A program made the translations under genes and the position numbers. Of a DNA stretch of 64,000 nt, positions 1-8,565 are shown one piece after another. The stretch lies in NCBI RefSeq assembly GCF_022179645.1, contig NZ_BPRA01000002.1:186001-250000 (forward strand). The letters run 5' to 3'. This DNA comes from Methylobacterium thuringiense. GTDB taxonomy: Bacteria > Pseudomonadota > Alphaproteobacteria > Rhizobiales > Beijerinckiaceae. Below the pieces are notes generated by a model that searched no databases, was not told where the DNA came from, and was given only the letters and a program-made list of their open reading frames with translations. Each line of letters starts with the position of its first letter. The stretch's first letter is position 1.

Positions 1-981
1 GTTCCGGTCCCATCACCCGAGCCGCCGGCGCGGCCCGAGGACTTGAAGCCCGAGCTACCACGCAGCGCGCTCGACGCATCTGTTCCGCTTCCGCCGGAGC
101 GTCCGGCGGAATTATCCACGGGAGTACCGGTCGCGCCGTCGCCCGCGGGCGGGTCGGCGGCGAGCCAGCCCGCAACGGCTCCATTGCCTCCGGAGCTGCC
201 GCCGATGCAGCCGACCTCTCCGGAGATGCCCCGTTGCGTTGGAGATTTGGAGGCACCGCTGCCGCCGACTCGTCCGCCCGAGCTGTCGGCGGGTCCGTCG
301 GCGATCCCCGACGCACCGTTGCCGCCGACACGGCCGTCCGAGTTCTCTGCCCATCCCGAGATACTGGAAGAGACGCCGCTTCCGCCTGCGCGCCCGACCG
401 AACTTTCCGGTGACGCAGCGCTAAAACTCACGATCGCGCCCAGCGACGATAGCGAGTGTCTGCGTAGCCTCGACGCCCTCGGTGTCAAATACGCAAAGAT
501 GACGTCGATCATGAACGGGCAGTGCAGCGTCGCGAACCCGTTGAACGTGACGGCGCTCGGTAACGGTATCACCATCGGTCCCCCCGAAACCATGGTGTGC
601 CGGCTGGCCGAAGGGCTGATGCGCTGGACGGCAGAGGTGCAGCAAGCCGCCGAGAAAGAACTCGGCGACACCTTCAAGGGCTTCAGTCTTGGAGGGATCT
701 ATGTCTGCCGCGGCCAAAATCACGGCGCAGAAGCCCAGCTCAGCGAGCACGCCTTCGCCAACGCCGTCGACGTGATGGGCTTCAGCTTCGCCAAGCGCGC
801 TCCGATCGCTGTCGGCAAGCTGCCCGAGGGCTCGAAGGAGGCGGCGTTTCTCGCGGCAGTGCGCGCCAAAGCCTGCGATGTCTTCACGACGGTGCTTGGA
901 CCCGGCACCGACGACGCACACGGCAACCACCTGCATCTCGACGAGCGCGAGCGGAAGGTCGGCTTTCGTATCTGCCAGTAG
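1..981 (+). CDS. Extensin-like family protein, 5'-partial
   Basis: The reading frame is already open at base 1, so the start lies outside the window; 326 codons are visible. The first ~140 residues are a low-complexity proline-rich stretch with an 11-residue motif of the form PLPPxRPxELS repeated four times. The last ~185 residues match the extensin-like C-terminal domain found in many Hyphomicrobiales. It carries the metallopeptidase-like motif HAFANAVD (748-771) and a downstream HGNHLHLD (about 919-942), resembling the His/Asp zinc ligands of M15-type peptidases, so a peptidoglycan role is plausible but unproven. It probably acts in the envelope, with the proline-rich part as a spacer. The next gene is an L,D-transpeptidase, which fits a cell-wall context. 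Confidence 0.85.
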   Translation, partial: VPVPSPEPPARPEDLKPELPRSALDASVPLPPERPAELSTGVPVAPSPAGGSAASQPATAPLPPELPPMQPTSPEMPRCVGDLEAPLPPTRPPELSAGPSAIPDAPLPPTRPSEFSAHPEILEETPLPPARPTELSGDAALKLTIAPSDDSECLRSLDALGVKYAKMTSIMNGQCSVANPLNVTALGNGITIGPPETMVCRLAEGLMRWTAEVQQAAEKELGDTFKGFSLGGIYVCRGQNHGAEAQLSEHAFANAVDVMGFSFAKRAPIAVGKLPEGSKEAAFLAAVRAKACDVFTTVLGPGTDDAHGNHLHLDERERKVGFRICQ

Positions 982-1098
982 GCAATGGGTGCGGCGCACC
1001 TGCGGTCGTCAACGCGATGTCCCTGGCGGAACGGCAAGGCTTGCCAGCGTTTTATAGCGTGGCAGGGACCGGTTACGACCCGCAAGGTATTGACGACG

Positions 1099-2181
1099 AT
1101 GCACGAAAATCGAACGCGATGCGGCCTCATGTTGCTGGCACTGGGCTGGGCTTCAGGGCCGGCCTTCGCAACAGATGCGAAAACAACTCCGCCGTCGCCG
1201 GTACCGATCACCCTCGATGCGATCAATGCGGTAGCGTTCGTCGAACCGCAGGCAGAGGCCGAGACCCCGCGGAAGCCTGCCAAGGCTTCGACCTCCAAGG
1301 ATCTCCGGCCCGATCCACTCCTGATCAAGGTCCAGATACTGCTCGATCGTGCGCGCTTCTCGCCGGGTGCGATCGATGGGCGAAATGGCGACAACCTCAG
1401 CGGCGCGCTTTCGGCCTATGCCGCGGCTCAAGGGCTTCCCGCGACCGGTAAGCTCGACCGCTCGTTGTTCGAGAAGCTGCAATCGACCGGAGGTGATCCG
1501 GTCGCAGTGAATTACACGATCACCGATGAGGACGTGAAAGGTCCGTTCGCGAAAATCCCGGCAAAATTTGAAGAGCAGGGTCGATTGAAGGCGATGGACT
1601 ACACCAACACGCGCGAGATGCTGGCCGAGCGCTTTCATATGCAGCGCGACCTGCTTTCGGCGCTCAATCCCGGCAAACCGCTCGATACGGCTGGAACGGT
1701 GATCACCGTCGCGGGAGTTGTCCCGCTGGAGCGGGGCAAGCCGAAGGATCTGCCGCGAGTCCCGAAGGTCGTACGGATCGAGGTCGACAAGGAGGCGCAC
1801 CGCGTCCAGGCGTTCGGTGAGGACGGCACGCTCCTGCGCAGCTATCCCGCTTCGATCGGCAGCGAGGAGAAGCCGGCGCCGACCGGAAGTTTCAAGGTGA
1901 CCCGCGCCGCCTTCGATCCCTGGTACACCTACAATCCGAAATACGCCTTCAAAGGCGTGAAGACGCGCCGGAGTTTCAAGATCGCGCCAGGGCCGAACAA
2001 CCCCGTCGGCGCCGTCTGGATCGATCTGTCGATCCCGTCTTACGGAATCCACGGCACACCGGAGCCGGAAAAGGTCGGGAAGACGGAATCGCACGGCTGC
2101 ATCCGCCTCACGAACTGGGATGCGCGCGATCTGGCGAGCCATGTCGAGAAGAACGCGAAAGTGGATTTTCTCGACAAATAA
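1099..2181 (+). CDS. L,D-transpeptidase (YkuD) with peptidoglycan-binding domain
   Basis: This protein of 360 aa likely forms 3-3 crosslinks in peptidoglycan or attaches proteins to it. I chose ATG 1099 because it is followed by a signal peptide (hydrophobic run ending GPAFA). An in-frame start at 985 would put 38 unlikely residues before it. Residues ~75-125 look like a PG_binding_1 repeat (LLDRARFSPGAIDG, then LPATGKLD). Residues ~225-358 are the YkuD catalytic domain ending in HGCIRL, with catalytic Cys334 and His332 present. It lies 117 bp after the extensin-like gene and is followed by a strong hairpin terminator. Confidence 0.9.
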   Translation: MHENRTRCGLMLLALGWASGPAFATDAKTTPPSPVPITLDAINAVAFVEPQAEAETPRKPAKASTSKDLRPDPLLIKVQILLDRARFSPGAIDGRNGDNLSGALSAYAAAQGLPATGKLDRSLFEKLQSTGGDPVAVNYTITDEDVKGPFAKIPAKFEEQGRLKAMDYTNTREMLAERFHMQRDLLSALNPGKPLDTAGTVITVAGVVPLERGKPKDLPRVPKVVRIEVDKEAHRVQAFGEDGTLLRSYPASIGSEEKPAPTGSFKVTRAAFDPWYTYNPKYAFKGVKTRRSFKIAPGPNNPVGAVWIDLSIPSYGIHGTPEPEKVGKTESHGCIRLTNWDARDLASHVEKNAKVDFLDK

Positions 2182-2182
2182 C

Positions 2183-2222
2183 ACCAGCAGCCTTCGACCC
2201 GTCACCATCGAAGGCTGCTGGT
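2183..2222. terminator. Bidirectional hairpin between convergent genes
   Basis: A perfect 15-bp inverted repeat (arms 2183-2197 and 2208-2222, 10-nt loop) sits between the L,D-transpeptidase stop and the stop of the minus-strand permease. There is no strong T-run. Position and symmetry support a terminator shared by both convergent transcripts. Confidence 0.75.
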
Positions 2223-2229
2223 AAAACGG

Positions 2230-2961
2230 CTATCGCCTCAGCAGCCCCGCGATCGCGAGCATCAGCGCGTCGCCGACGAAAGCGAGCGCTGCGGTCGCGC
2301 CTGCACCCTGAAGCATCGGCACGAGGTTCTGGTTCTGGAGACCTGCGACGATCGGTGTGCCGAGCGTCGAGGCTCCGGCCAGTGCGCCGACGGCGGCGGT
2401 GGCGATCGACAGCACCAAAGCGACACGCAGTGCATCGAGTATGCCGGCCCCGGCGAGCGGAAGCTCGATTTTGGTGAGTATCTGCCGCGGTGTCAGGCCA
2501 ATGGCTATGCCGGCCTCCTGCGCCTCGGACGAGACCGCCTCGATCGCCCCGACCGTGCCGCGCAGGGTCGGCATGATGCCGTAGGCAACGAGGGCGAGCA
2601 GTGTCGGCGGGGCGCCGAAGCCCAGAACCGGCAGCGCCAGCGCGACGACGACGACAGGCGGCACCGCCTGCATGATTGCAGCGGTCGTATCGATGCCGCT
2701 CCGCAGGCCACTAGCACTCCGGCGCGTCGCAAGGATGCCGAGCCCGACGCCGAGGCTGCCGACCAGAGCGAGGCCGGTTCCGGCCAAAGCGAGATGGTGG
2801 CTGCCGAGTTCGATCAGGCGCGCGGAACTCAAGGGCCGCCGCGCTGACCCGCCAAGGAGACCGGCAATCGTCTCCGCAGAAACGGGATGGCTGAGGACGA
2901 CGAGCGCCAGGCCGACGACGAGGGGCCACACGGCGGGACGTAGGCGATGGAGCAGGTTCAT
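2230..2961 (-). CDS. Osmoprotectant-type ABC transporter permease (small subunit)
   Basis: A 243-aa inner-membrane protein with about 5-6 hydrophobic segments and an EAA-type loop (EAGIAIGLTPRQIL near the middle) of BPD_transp_1 permeases. It resembles YehW/OpuBB-type subunits of glycine betaine/choline importers. Start ATG at 2961 overlaps the stop of the upstream permease by 4 bp (ATGA), implying translational coupling. A longer upstream open frame was rejected because it runs antisense-like through the other permease. It is the last gene of a three-gene operon that lacks an ATPase. Confidence 0.88.
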   Translation of the reverse strand: MNLLHRLRPAVWPLVVGLALVVLSHPVSAETIAGLLGGSARRPLSSARLIELGSHHLALAGTGLALVGSLGVGLGILATRRSASGLRSGIDTTAAIMQAVPPVVVVALALPVLGFGAPPTLLALVAYGIMPTLRGTVGAIEAVSSEAQEAGIAIGLTPRQILTKIELPLAGAGILDALRVALVLSIATAAVGALAGASTLGTPIVAGLQNQNLVPMLQGAGATAALAFVGDALMLAIAGLLRR

Positions 2962-4142
2962 CCGTGCCACCGCTGCCGTGCGCGGCCTTCCAGAAGGCTC
3001 AGGCCTCGCTCGACCAGCAGCGACAGCCCAATCACGGGGACTGCGCCGAGCAGGATCAAGTCCGGGGCGAACTGCGCCATCCCCTCGAAGACGATCCCAC
3101 CGAGCCCGCCCGCGCCGACGAGGGCGCCGAGCGTCGCCAGCCCGATACTCTGCACACTCGCCACCCGCAGCGCGCCAATGAGAATCGGGGTGCCGAGAGG
3201 CAGGCGTATGCGGAGCAGACTCTGGCGGCGCGTCAGGCCCATCGCTCTCGCGGCCGCAAGGATCGAAGGGTCGGATGCACGCAAGGCTCCCTGTAGCCCG
3301 CGCCAAAACGGCAACAGCAGATAAACCGCGACGGCCAAGATCGCCGGTCCCGGTCCGAGCGCCGAAAGACCGGCCGCGCGCAATGACGGAATCACCGAGA
3401 GCAGGCCGGACGTGAGCGATACGAGCCCCCCGAGCAAAGCCACCGCCGGCACGACCTGCAGGCCGTTAATGACGATCTCGATCGCGCCGCGTCCGGGTCG
3501 CCATGCGTAGAGTGACACGCAACTCACCGTCGCCAGGGCGACCGCCGCGAAGGACAGCACGACGTGCTGCCACAGAGCCGCGTGAACGCTCTCAGCCCGC
3601 GCCCGATACTCCACCGCGAGCGAAAGCCCGTCGAAGCCTCCCGAGCGATAGAGCACGGAAAAGACCGCCAGCAAGCTTATGAGCGTCAGCCATCCGACGC
3701 CACGAATGTGTGTCCTGCCAATCGACACGGCGACGCTTCCGCAGAGCACCATCAGGCCGAGCCAGGCGCCCGTGGCGAGCCGCGCGCGGGCGGCGGGCGG
3801 CTGACCGGCAACGAGGTCGGACGCAGCGGTGCCGAGTCCCGCGGCAAACAGCACCAGAGCGGTAGAGAATGCCGCAAGCGCAGCCAGAGCGGAAGGACGT
3901 GATCGGCCGAATCCGAGGAAGGCACTACCGAGCAGGCAGCTTCCGCATACCGATAGGCCGGGCACACCGAACGCCGCCGCAGCCGAGACCGGCGTACCGA
4001 CCACCAGTCGGTTCGCGGCGATGTGGAACAGAGGAAGCGCGCTCGCAATGCCGACAACGGCGCAGCCGATGGCAGCCACAGGCCAGACATGCCGCAGAAT
4101 GCGTCTGCCCGGCCCATTCATCCTGCCCGCCGAAACGCTCAT
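2958..4142 (-). CDS. Osmoprotectant-type ABC transporter permease (large subunit)
   Basis: This permease has 394 aa, the length of YehY-like subunits that carry an extra N-terminal set of membrane helices. The C-terminal ~200 residues are a standard BPD_transp_1 domain with an EAA loop (AARAMGLTRRQSLLRIRLP). About nine hydrophobic segments can be seen. Its start overlaps the stop of the binding-protein gene by 4 bp (ATGA), and its stop overlaps the next permease start. In the E. coli yehZYXW arrangement the ATPase YehX is encoded between the two permeases; here they abut directly. Confidence 0.88.
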   Translation of the reverse strand: MSVSAGRMNGPGRRILRHVWPVAAIGCAVVGIASALPLFHIAANRLVVGTPVSAAAAFGVPGLSVCGSCLLGSAFLGFGRSRPSALAALAAFSTALVLFAAGLGTAASDLVAGQPPAARARLATGAWLGLMVLCGSVAVSIGRTHIRGVGWLTLISLLAVFSVLYRSGGFDGLSLAVEYRARAESVHAALWQHVVLSFAAVALATVSCVSLYAWRPGRGAIEIVINGLQVVPAVALLGGLVSLTSGLLSVIPSLRAAGLSALGPGPAILAVAVYLLLPFWRGLQGALRASDPSILAAARAMGLTRRQSLLRIRLPLGTPILIGALRVASVQSIGLATLGALVGAGGLGGIVFEGMAQFAPDLILLGAVPVIGLSLLVERGLSLLEGRARQRWHG

Positions 4143-5131
4143 CGCGGAGCGCCGATCTCGGCAAGGTACCCTCGCGCCACGACCTCGGCAGTCTCGCCCT
4201 CTACGGTGATCCGCGCATTGAGGCGGCGTAAGGTGCCGGCGTCGAGGCGCATGAAGACGCGTTCCAACACGTCGCGAATCTCAGGATGCCGCGCCAACGT
4301 GTCGGCCCGGATCACCGGCGCGACTTCGTAGACGATCTGTGCAGCCTTCGGATCGCTCATCACGGTCAGGTCGAGGGCAGCGAGTGCGCCATCGGTACCG
4401 TAGACCATGCCGGCATTGACCCCGCTGATGCCCTCTGCTGCCGCCCGCGCCGTCACCGCCGTATCGCCGCCGGGTAGGCTGATGATCCGGCTCGTCGGCA
4501 TGGTGAATCCATAGGCTGCTTCGAAAGAGGGCAAGGCGGCTGGACTCTCGACGAATTCCGTCGAGGCCGCGAGGGTGATCAGGCCGTTGCGCACCGCGCC
4601 GGCGAAATCCGCCATGGAGACGAGGCCGTTGGCGCGGGCGACGCTGCCGCGCACGGCGATGAGCCAGGTGTTGTTGGCCGGCGCGGGCTTCAGCCAGACG
4701 AGGCCACGTTCCGCATCGAGCTGCTGAATCCGCGCGTAGCCGCCTTGCCCCGTCTTCCAAACCGGATCGGTCTCGGTGCCTGAGAAGAAGGCGCCGTTGC
4801 CGGTGTATTCGGGATAGAGGTCGATCTCGCCGGAGAGCAGCGCCGAACGCACGATCAGCGTCGGCCCCAGTCCAAGCTTGCGTTCGACGGTGAGCCCTAG
4901 TCCTTCGAGAACGAGAGCGATCAGGCTACCGGTCAACGCGCCTTCGGTGTCGCTCTTCGATGCCACGACGATGGGACGCGGCGCACCGGCCTCCAACGGC
5001 CTTGTGCCAGCAGCCGCGAACACGACGAGTGCTGCCAACAGGCGACGGCGTGTGGGGCTTGCACGGGGATCGGGCAGCCTGAGCCATTCCGATGGTGACT
5101 GGTTCGCTACGAATGTATCGCCTCGTAACAT
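4139..5131 (-). CDS. Glycine betaine/choline-type ABC substrate-binding protein
   Basis: Periplasmic solute receptor of 330 aa, OpuAC/OsmF (YehZ) family. ATG 5131 is chosen; a Sec or Tat-like signal (SPTRRRLLAALVVFAAAG) follows at about residues 25-45. The mature part begins IVVASKSDTEG and contains GEIDLYPEYTGNG, both typical of the family, which binds quaternary ammonium or related osmolytes. It is the first gene of the operon and overlaps the permease gene downstream by 4 bp. The substrate cannot be read from the sequence. A frame extending to 5341 overlaps the divergent upstream region and is less likely. Confidence 0.87.
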   Translation of the reverse strand: MLRGDTFVANQSPSEWLRLPDPRASPTRRRLLAALVVFAAAGTRPLEAGAPRPIVVASKSDTEGALTGSLIALVLEGLGLTVERKLGLGPTLIVRSALLSGEIDLYPEYTGNGAFFSGTETDPVWKTGQGGYARIQQLDAERGLVWLKPAPANNTWLIAVRGSVARANGLVSMADFAGAVRNGLITLAASTEFVESPAALPSFEAAYGFTMPTSRIISLPGGDTAVTARAAAEGISGVNAGMVYGTDGALAALDLTVMSDPKAAQIVYEVAPVIRADTLARHPEIRDVLERVFMRLDAGTLRRLNARITVEGETAEVVARGYLAEIGAPR

Positions 5132-5346
5132 CAGGTGCCGAACGTTCTCATTCCTGGGCCATCCCGAGCTTGACACGCCCGGCAGAACAGGCGACGGCTC
5201 CGATCGCTCTTGCACGATATTCGTCGTCGCGAGCATCCTTAAGTGCCTCGTTCCCGGCACATCTCGCACCAAAATCCGATTCAAGACCGCGTCAGGCGCG
5301 GCACCGTTCCGAACTTCGGGACGAATCGAAGGGAAGACCATTCGGC

Positions 5347-5739
5347 GTGAGCGCGGAACCCAACGAGGACGTCCTCAAAGGCGCACGGGTGTTGGTCGTC
5401 GAGGACGAGGCCGCCATCTCGATGCTGCTCGAGGACATGCTGTTCGATTTCGGCTGTGAGATCGTCGGCCCCGCCGCGCGTCTCGCGACCGCTCTCGAAA
5501 TGGCGCAGAAAGAGACCTTCGTCGTCGCGATCCTCGACGTGAATGTCGCCGGCGAGCCGATCTATCCGGTGGCCGAGGCGATCGTTCAGCGTGGTCTGCC
5601 GCTGGTGTTCTCGACAGGCTATGGCGGCGCCGGCATCCGTGAGCCGTTCCGGGATCGCCCCGTGGTGCAGAAGCCCTTCAGCCAAGCCGATCTCAAGCGC
5701 ACACTGATCTCTGCGATCAGCGCCGCGAAGGCGTCGTAG
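5347..5739 (+). CDS. Single-domain response regulator (receiver)
   Basis: A 130-aa stand-alone CheY-like receiver with no output domain. The acidic pair is E19/D20 (VVEDE), the likely phosphoacceptor is D64 in AILDVNV, the switch residue is S89 (VFSTGYG), and the invariant lysine is K109 in QKPF. The GTG start at 5347 gives a normal receiver N-terminus; the frame is open further upstream but that part is not receiver-like. No kinase gene is adjacent. Receivers of this style in rhizobial relatives often accept phosphate from HWE/HisKA_2 kinases, which is inference. It is divergent from the ABC operon. Confidence 0.82.
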   Translation: MSAEPNEDVLKGARVLVVEDEAAISMLLEDMLFDFGCEIVGPAARLATALEMAQKETFVVAILDVNVAGEPIYPVAEAIVQRGLPLVFSTGYGGAGIREPFRDRPVVQKPFSQADLKRTLISAISAAKAS

Positions 5740-5855
5740 AGTTCGCGCTTCGTCGTTCCGGAATCGCCCAGCGGAACCCACTCGATACGCGGCGTTCGTT
5801 CGTGGATTTCGGAGGCCCGCCTACGGCTAAACCCCGAATGACCGTGCGGGGACTC

Positions 5856-6233
5856 TCACCCACCCTCGATCGCGAAAGCGTCGATCAGGTGCACCGGCCA
5901 GGCCCGGCGCGCGACGAACACCGCGTCCGCCCGCAGCGTTGCATCAGGCGGCAGTGGATTGCGCGACAGCCAGACCCTGACCGCTCGGGAGAACCGGGCG
6001 CGCTTCCGGGCATCGATCGCCCCCTGCGCATCGGCGAGCGTCGCCCGCGACTTGACCTCGACGAACACGATGGTCCGCCCGCGCCTGACGATCAGGTCGA
6101 TCTCACCGCCGGCCGCGCTGTAGCGTCGTGCGAGCGGACGGTAGCCTTTCAGCAGCAACGCGACGAGCGCCAGGGTCTCGCCGTCGAGACCGCGAATGTA
6201 GGTAGCGCGGCGGCGGGTCTCAGGCGCCGTCAT
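5856..6233 (-). CDS. yraN: YraN/UPF0102 family endonuclease-like protein
   Basis: The protein has 125 aa with the PD-(D/E)XK-like core of this family: GGEIDLI followed by VFVEVKSR. Its biochemical role is poorly defined; the fold resembles Holliday-junction resolvases. ATG 6233 starts the conserved part and overlaps the rsmI stop by 14 bp, the usual rsmI-yraN gene order, so the two are probably co-translated. An upstream in-frame ATG would add 28 residues inside rsmI and was not used. Confidence 0.88.
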   Translation of the reverse strand: MTAPETRRRATYIRGLDGETLALVALLLKGYRPLARRYSAAGGEIDLIVRRGRTIVFVEVKSRATLADAQGAIDARKRARFSRAVRVWLSRNPLPPDATLRADAVFVARRAWPVHLIDAFAIEGG

Positions 6234-7206
6234 CGCTGCGGCGGGCGAGGGCCAGGGCGCGGGCATAGACGACGCGCTTCTGCTGGCCGGTCTCGTCTGC
6301 GACAAGGGCCGCCGCATCCTTGATCGAGTGGCGTGTCAGCGCCACCACGATCCGCGCGTCGAGATCTTCATCGGCGCCTTCCGCGACCTCCTCGACCGCC
6401 GTGCCGATCACCACTACGACCTCGCCCTTCGGCGCGCCCTCCTCCGCAAAGGTCTCTGCGAGCGAGCCGAGGCTTCCGCGCCGGATCGTCTCGTAGAACT
6501 TGGTGAGTTCGCGTGCGACCGCGGCCGGCCGGCTGCCGCCGAGGATCGCGGCGGCATCCGCCAGCATCTCCGGCAGGCGGTGGGGCGACTCGAACAGCAC
6601 GAGGGTGCCCGGGATCGCGCCGAGCGCTTCGAGCCGATTGCGCCGTGCGCCCGACTTCTGCGGCAAAAAACCCTCGAAGAAGAAGCGGTCGGTGGGCAGG
6701 CCAGCCGCCACGATCGCCGTCATGACCGCCGAAGGTCCGGGGATCGGGGTGACGGCGATCCCGGCGGCGATCGCCGCGCCGACGAGCTTGTAGCCCGGGT
6801 CGGAGACGAGCGGCGTGCCTGCATCGGAGACCAGCGCCAGGGTCTCGCCGCCTTGCATCCGCAGGATCATCCGCTCCCGTACGGCCTCGTTCGAATGCTC
6901 GTGGTAGGCCACGAGCGGCGTCGTGATCCCGTAATGCATCATCAGCGTGCGGGTGACGCGGGTATCCTCGGCCAGTACCGCATCCGCCGCGGCCAGCGTC
7001 GCCAGCGCGCGGAAGGTGACGTCGCGAAGATTCCCGATCGGCGTCGCGACGATGTAGAGGCCGGCCGGCAGCGGCTCCGCCTCGGCGGCGAGGCCGAAGG
7101 CCGTAAAGGTCCCCGGCGTCTTTATGTGAGAGGCCTCGGGGCTTCCGTCCGGCGGAGGCGTGCGCGTGCCGGGCTTCTGCCCACGCTTGTCGATTCGCTG
7201 TGTCAT
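6220..7206 (-). CDS. rsmI: 16S rRNA (cytidine(1402)-2'-O)-methyltransferase
   Basis: RsmI methylates the ribose of C1402 in 16S rRNA using SAM. The 328-aa protein shows the tetrapyrrole-methylase fold: [15 protein letters not shown] near residue 50, [24 protein letters not shown], and PGPSAVMTA. An N-terminal extension of ~45 polar residues precedes the domain. ATG 7206 is preferred over an in-frame start 60 bp upstream. It is followed by overlapping yraN and is divergent from the lipoprotein gene at 7339. Confidence 0.93.
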   Translation of the reverse strand: MTQRIDKRGQKPGTRTPPPDGSPEASHIKTPGTFTAFGLAAEAEPLPAGLYIVATPIGNLRDVTFRALATLAAADAVLAEDTRVTRTLMMHYGITTPLVAYHEHSNEAVRERMILRMQGGETLALVSDAGTPLVSDPGYKLVGAAIAAGIAVTPIPGPSAVMTAIVAAGLPTDRFFFEGFLPQKSGARRNRLEALGAIPGTLVLFESPHRLPEMLADAAAILGGSRPAAVARELTKFYETIRRGSLGSLAETFAEEGAPKGEVVVVIGTAVEEVAEGADEDLDARIVVALTRHSIKDAAALVADETGQQKRVVYARALALARRSDDGA

Positions 7207-7338
7207 GGGAACGACAATGCCACGGTCGCGCAGCCTTGCAGACCGCTGCGAACGCCCGCCTCGCATTTACTTTTCGCAGGCGCACCGACATCGTGCCGCG
7301 ATCCAAACCGCGCGGGAGGGAATTCTGGAGGCTGTTCG

Positions 7339-8559
7339 ATGAGCTGTGACCGCCCAAGGTTTTTCGGAAACGCCTATGGTGCCGCTGTTGGGCTGCTGGC
7401 CTTGGCGCTGAGCGCCTGTGTCGGCGGGACGGACGCGCCGCGCTCGCGCCCCGAGGCCATCGCTCCGCAAGCCGAAGCGCCTCCAGCCGATCCGGCGACG
7501 CCGCGTGCGAACCAAATCGGCTCGGGCAGCGTGAAGGTCGCGCTGATCGTGCCGCTGACGGGCCAGGGCGCGACCGTCGGCGCGGCTTTGCGCAACGCAG
7601 CCGAACTCGCCTTCGAGGACTTTCAAAAACCCGATCTCAGCATCGTCGTGAAGGACGATCGCGGCACGCCCGAGGGCGCGCGCGAGGCGGCCCAGGCGGC
7701 CTTGGCCGAGGGCGCGGAACTCGTGCTCGGCCCGCTCTTCGCGGCGAACGTCGCCGCCGTCGGCGCGCCGGTGCGCAATGCCGGCAAACCCGTCATCGCC
7801 TTCTCGACGGATGCGGCGGTGGCGGCGCGCGGCGTCTACCTCATCAGCTTCCTGCCGCAATCCGAAGTCGACCGCGTCGTTGACGAGGCCACTGCCGGCG
7901 GCCGCCGCTCCTTCGCCGCGCTGATTCCCGAGACGACCTACGGCAACGCGGTGGAGGCGCAGTTCCGTGAAGCCGTTGCGCGCAAGGGCGCCCGCCTCGT
8001 CGGCGTGGAGCGCTACGCCCCCGCCGATCCCGGCGCCGCCGTCGAACGGCTGAAAGGCGTTATCGCCGGACCGGGCGCGCAGGCCGACGCGCTATTCCTG
8101 CCGGGCGCGGTCGACGGGCTCGTCACCATGGGCGCCGCCCTGACCAAAACCGGCTTCTCGCCCGCACGCGTTCGGCCGGTCGGCACGGCGCTCTGGAACG
8201 ACCCGCGCGTGCTGGCGCTGCCGGCCTTCCAGGGCGGTATGTTCGCCGCCCCCGACACTGCCGGCTTCGCCTCTTTCGCGCAGCGCTATCAGGCCCGCTT
8301 CGGCGCGACCCCTCCACGGGTGGCGTCGCTCGGCTACGACGCAGTCTCGCTGACCGCAGCGCTCACCAAGCAATACGGTACGCAACGCTTCACCGACACG
8401 ACGCTGACGGTGCCCTCGGGCTTTGCGGGAATCGACGGGACGTTCCGGTTCAAGCCGGAGGGGACGAGCGAGCGGGCACTGGCGGTCTATGAGATCCGCG
8501 GTAATGCTGCGGCAGTCGTGAGCCCGGCGCCGAAATCGCTAGGTCCGTCGGGGATCTGA
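7339..8559 (+). CDS. Penicillin-binding-protein activator-like lipoprotein (LpoA-type, Peripla_BP fold)
   Basis: A 406-aa lipoprotein: the N-terminus has a hydrophobic run ending in the lipobox LSAC, so Cys is lipidated. The rest is a type-I periplasmic-binding-protein fold like branched-chain amino-acid receptors (VKVALIVPLTGQGATVG; VVKDDRGTPEGA). This combination next to rsmI-yraN is the LpoA context in E. coli, suggesting an outer-membrane activator of a class A PBP. It lacks the TPR-like N-domain of enterobacterial LpoA, so direct functional equivalence is inference. A GGAG site sits about 9 nt before ATG 7339. Confidence 0.82.
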   Translation: MSCDRPRFFGNAYGAAVGLLALALSACVGGTDAPRSRPEAIAPQAEAPPADPATPRANQIGSGSVKVALIVPLTGQGATVGAALRNAAELAFEDFQKPDLSIVVKDDRGTPEGAREAAQAALAEGAELVLGPLFAANVAAVGAPVRNAGKPVIAFSTDAAVAARGVYLISFLPQSEVDRVVDEATAGGRRSFAALIPETTYGNAVEAQFREAVARKGARLVGVERYAPADPGAAVERLKGVIAGPGAQADALFLPGAVDGLVTMGAALTKTGFSPARVRPVGTALWNDPRVLALPAFQGGMFAAPDTAGFASFAQRYQARFGATPPRVASLGYDAVSLTAALTKQYGTQRFTDTTLTVPSGFAGIDGTFRFKPEGTSERALAVYEIRGNAAAVVSPAPKSLGPSGI

Positions 8560-8565
8560 AGACGA

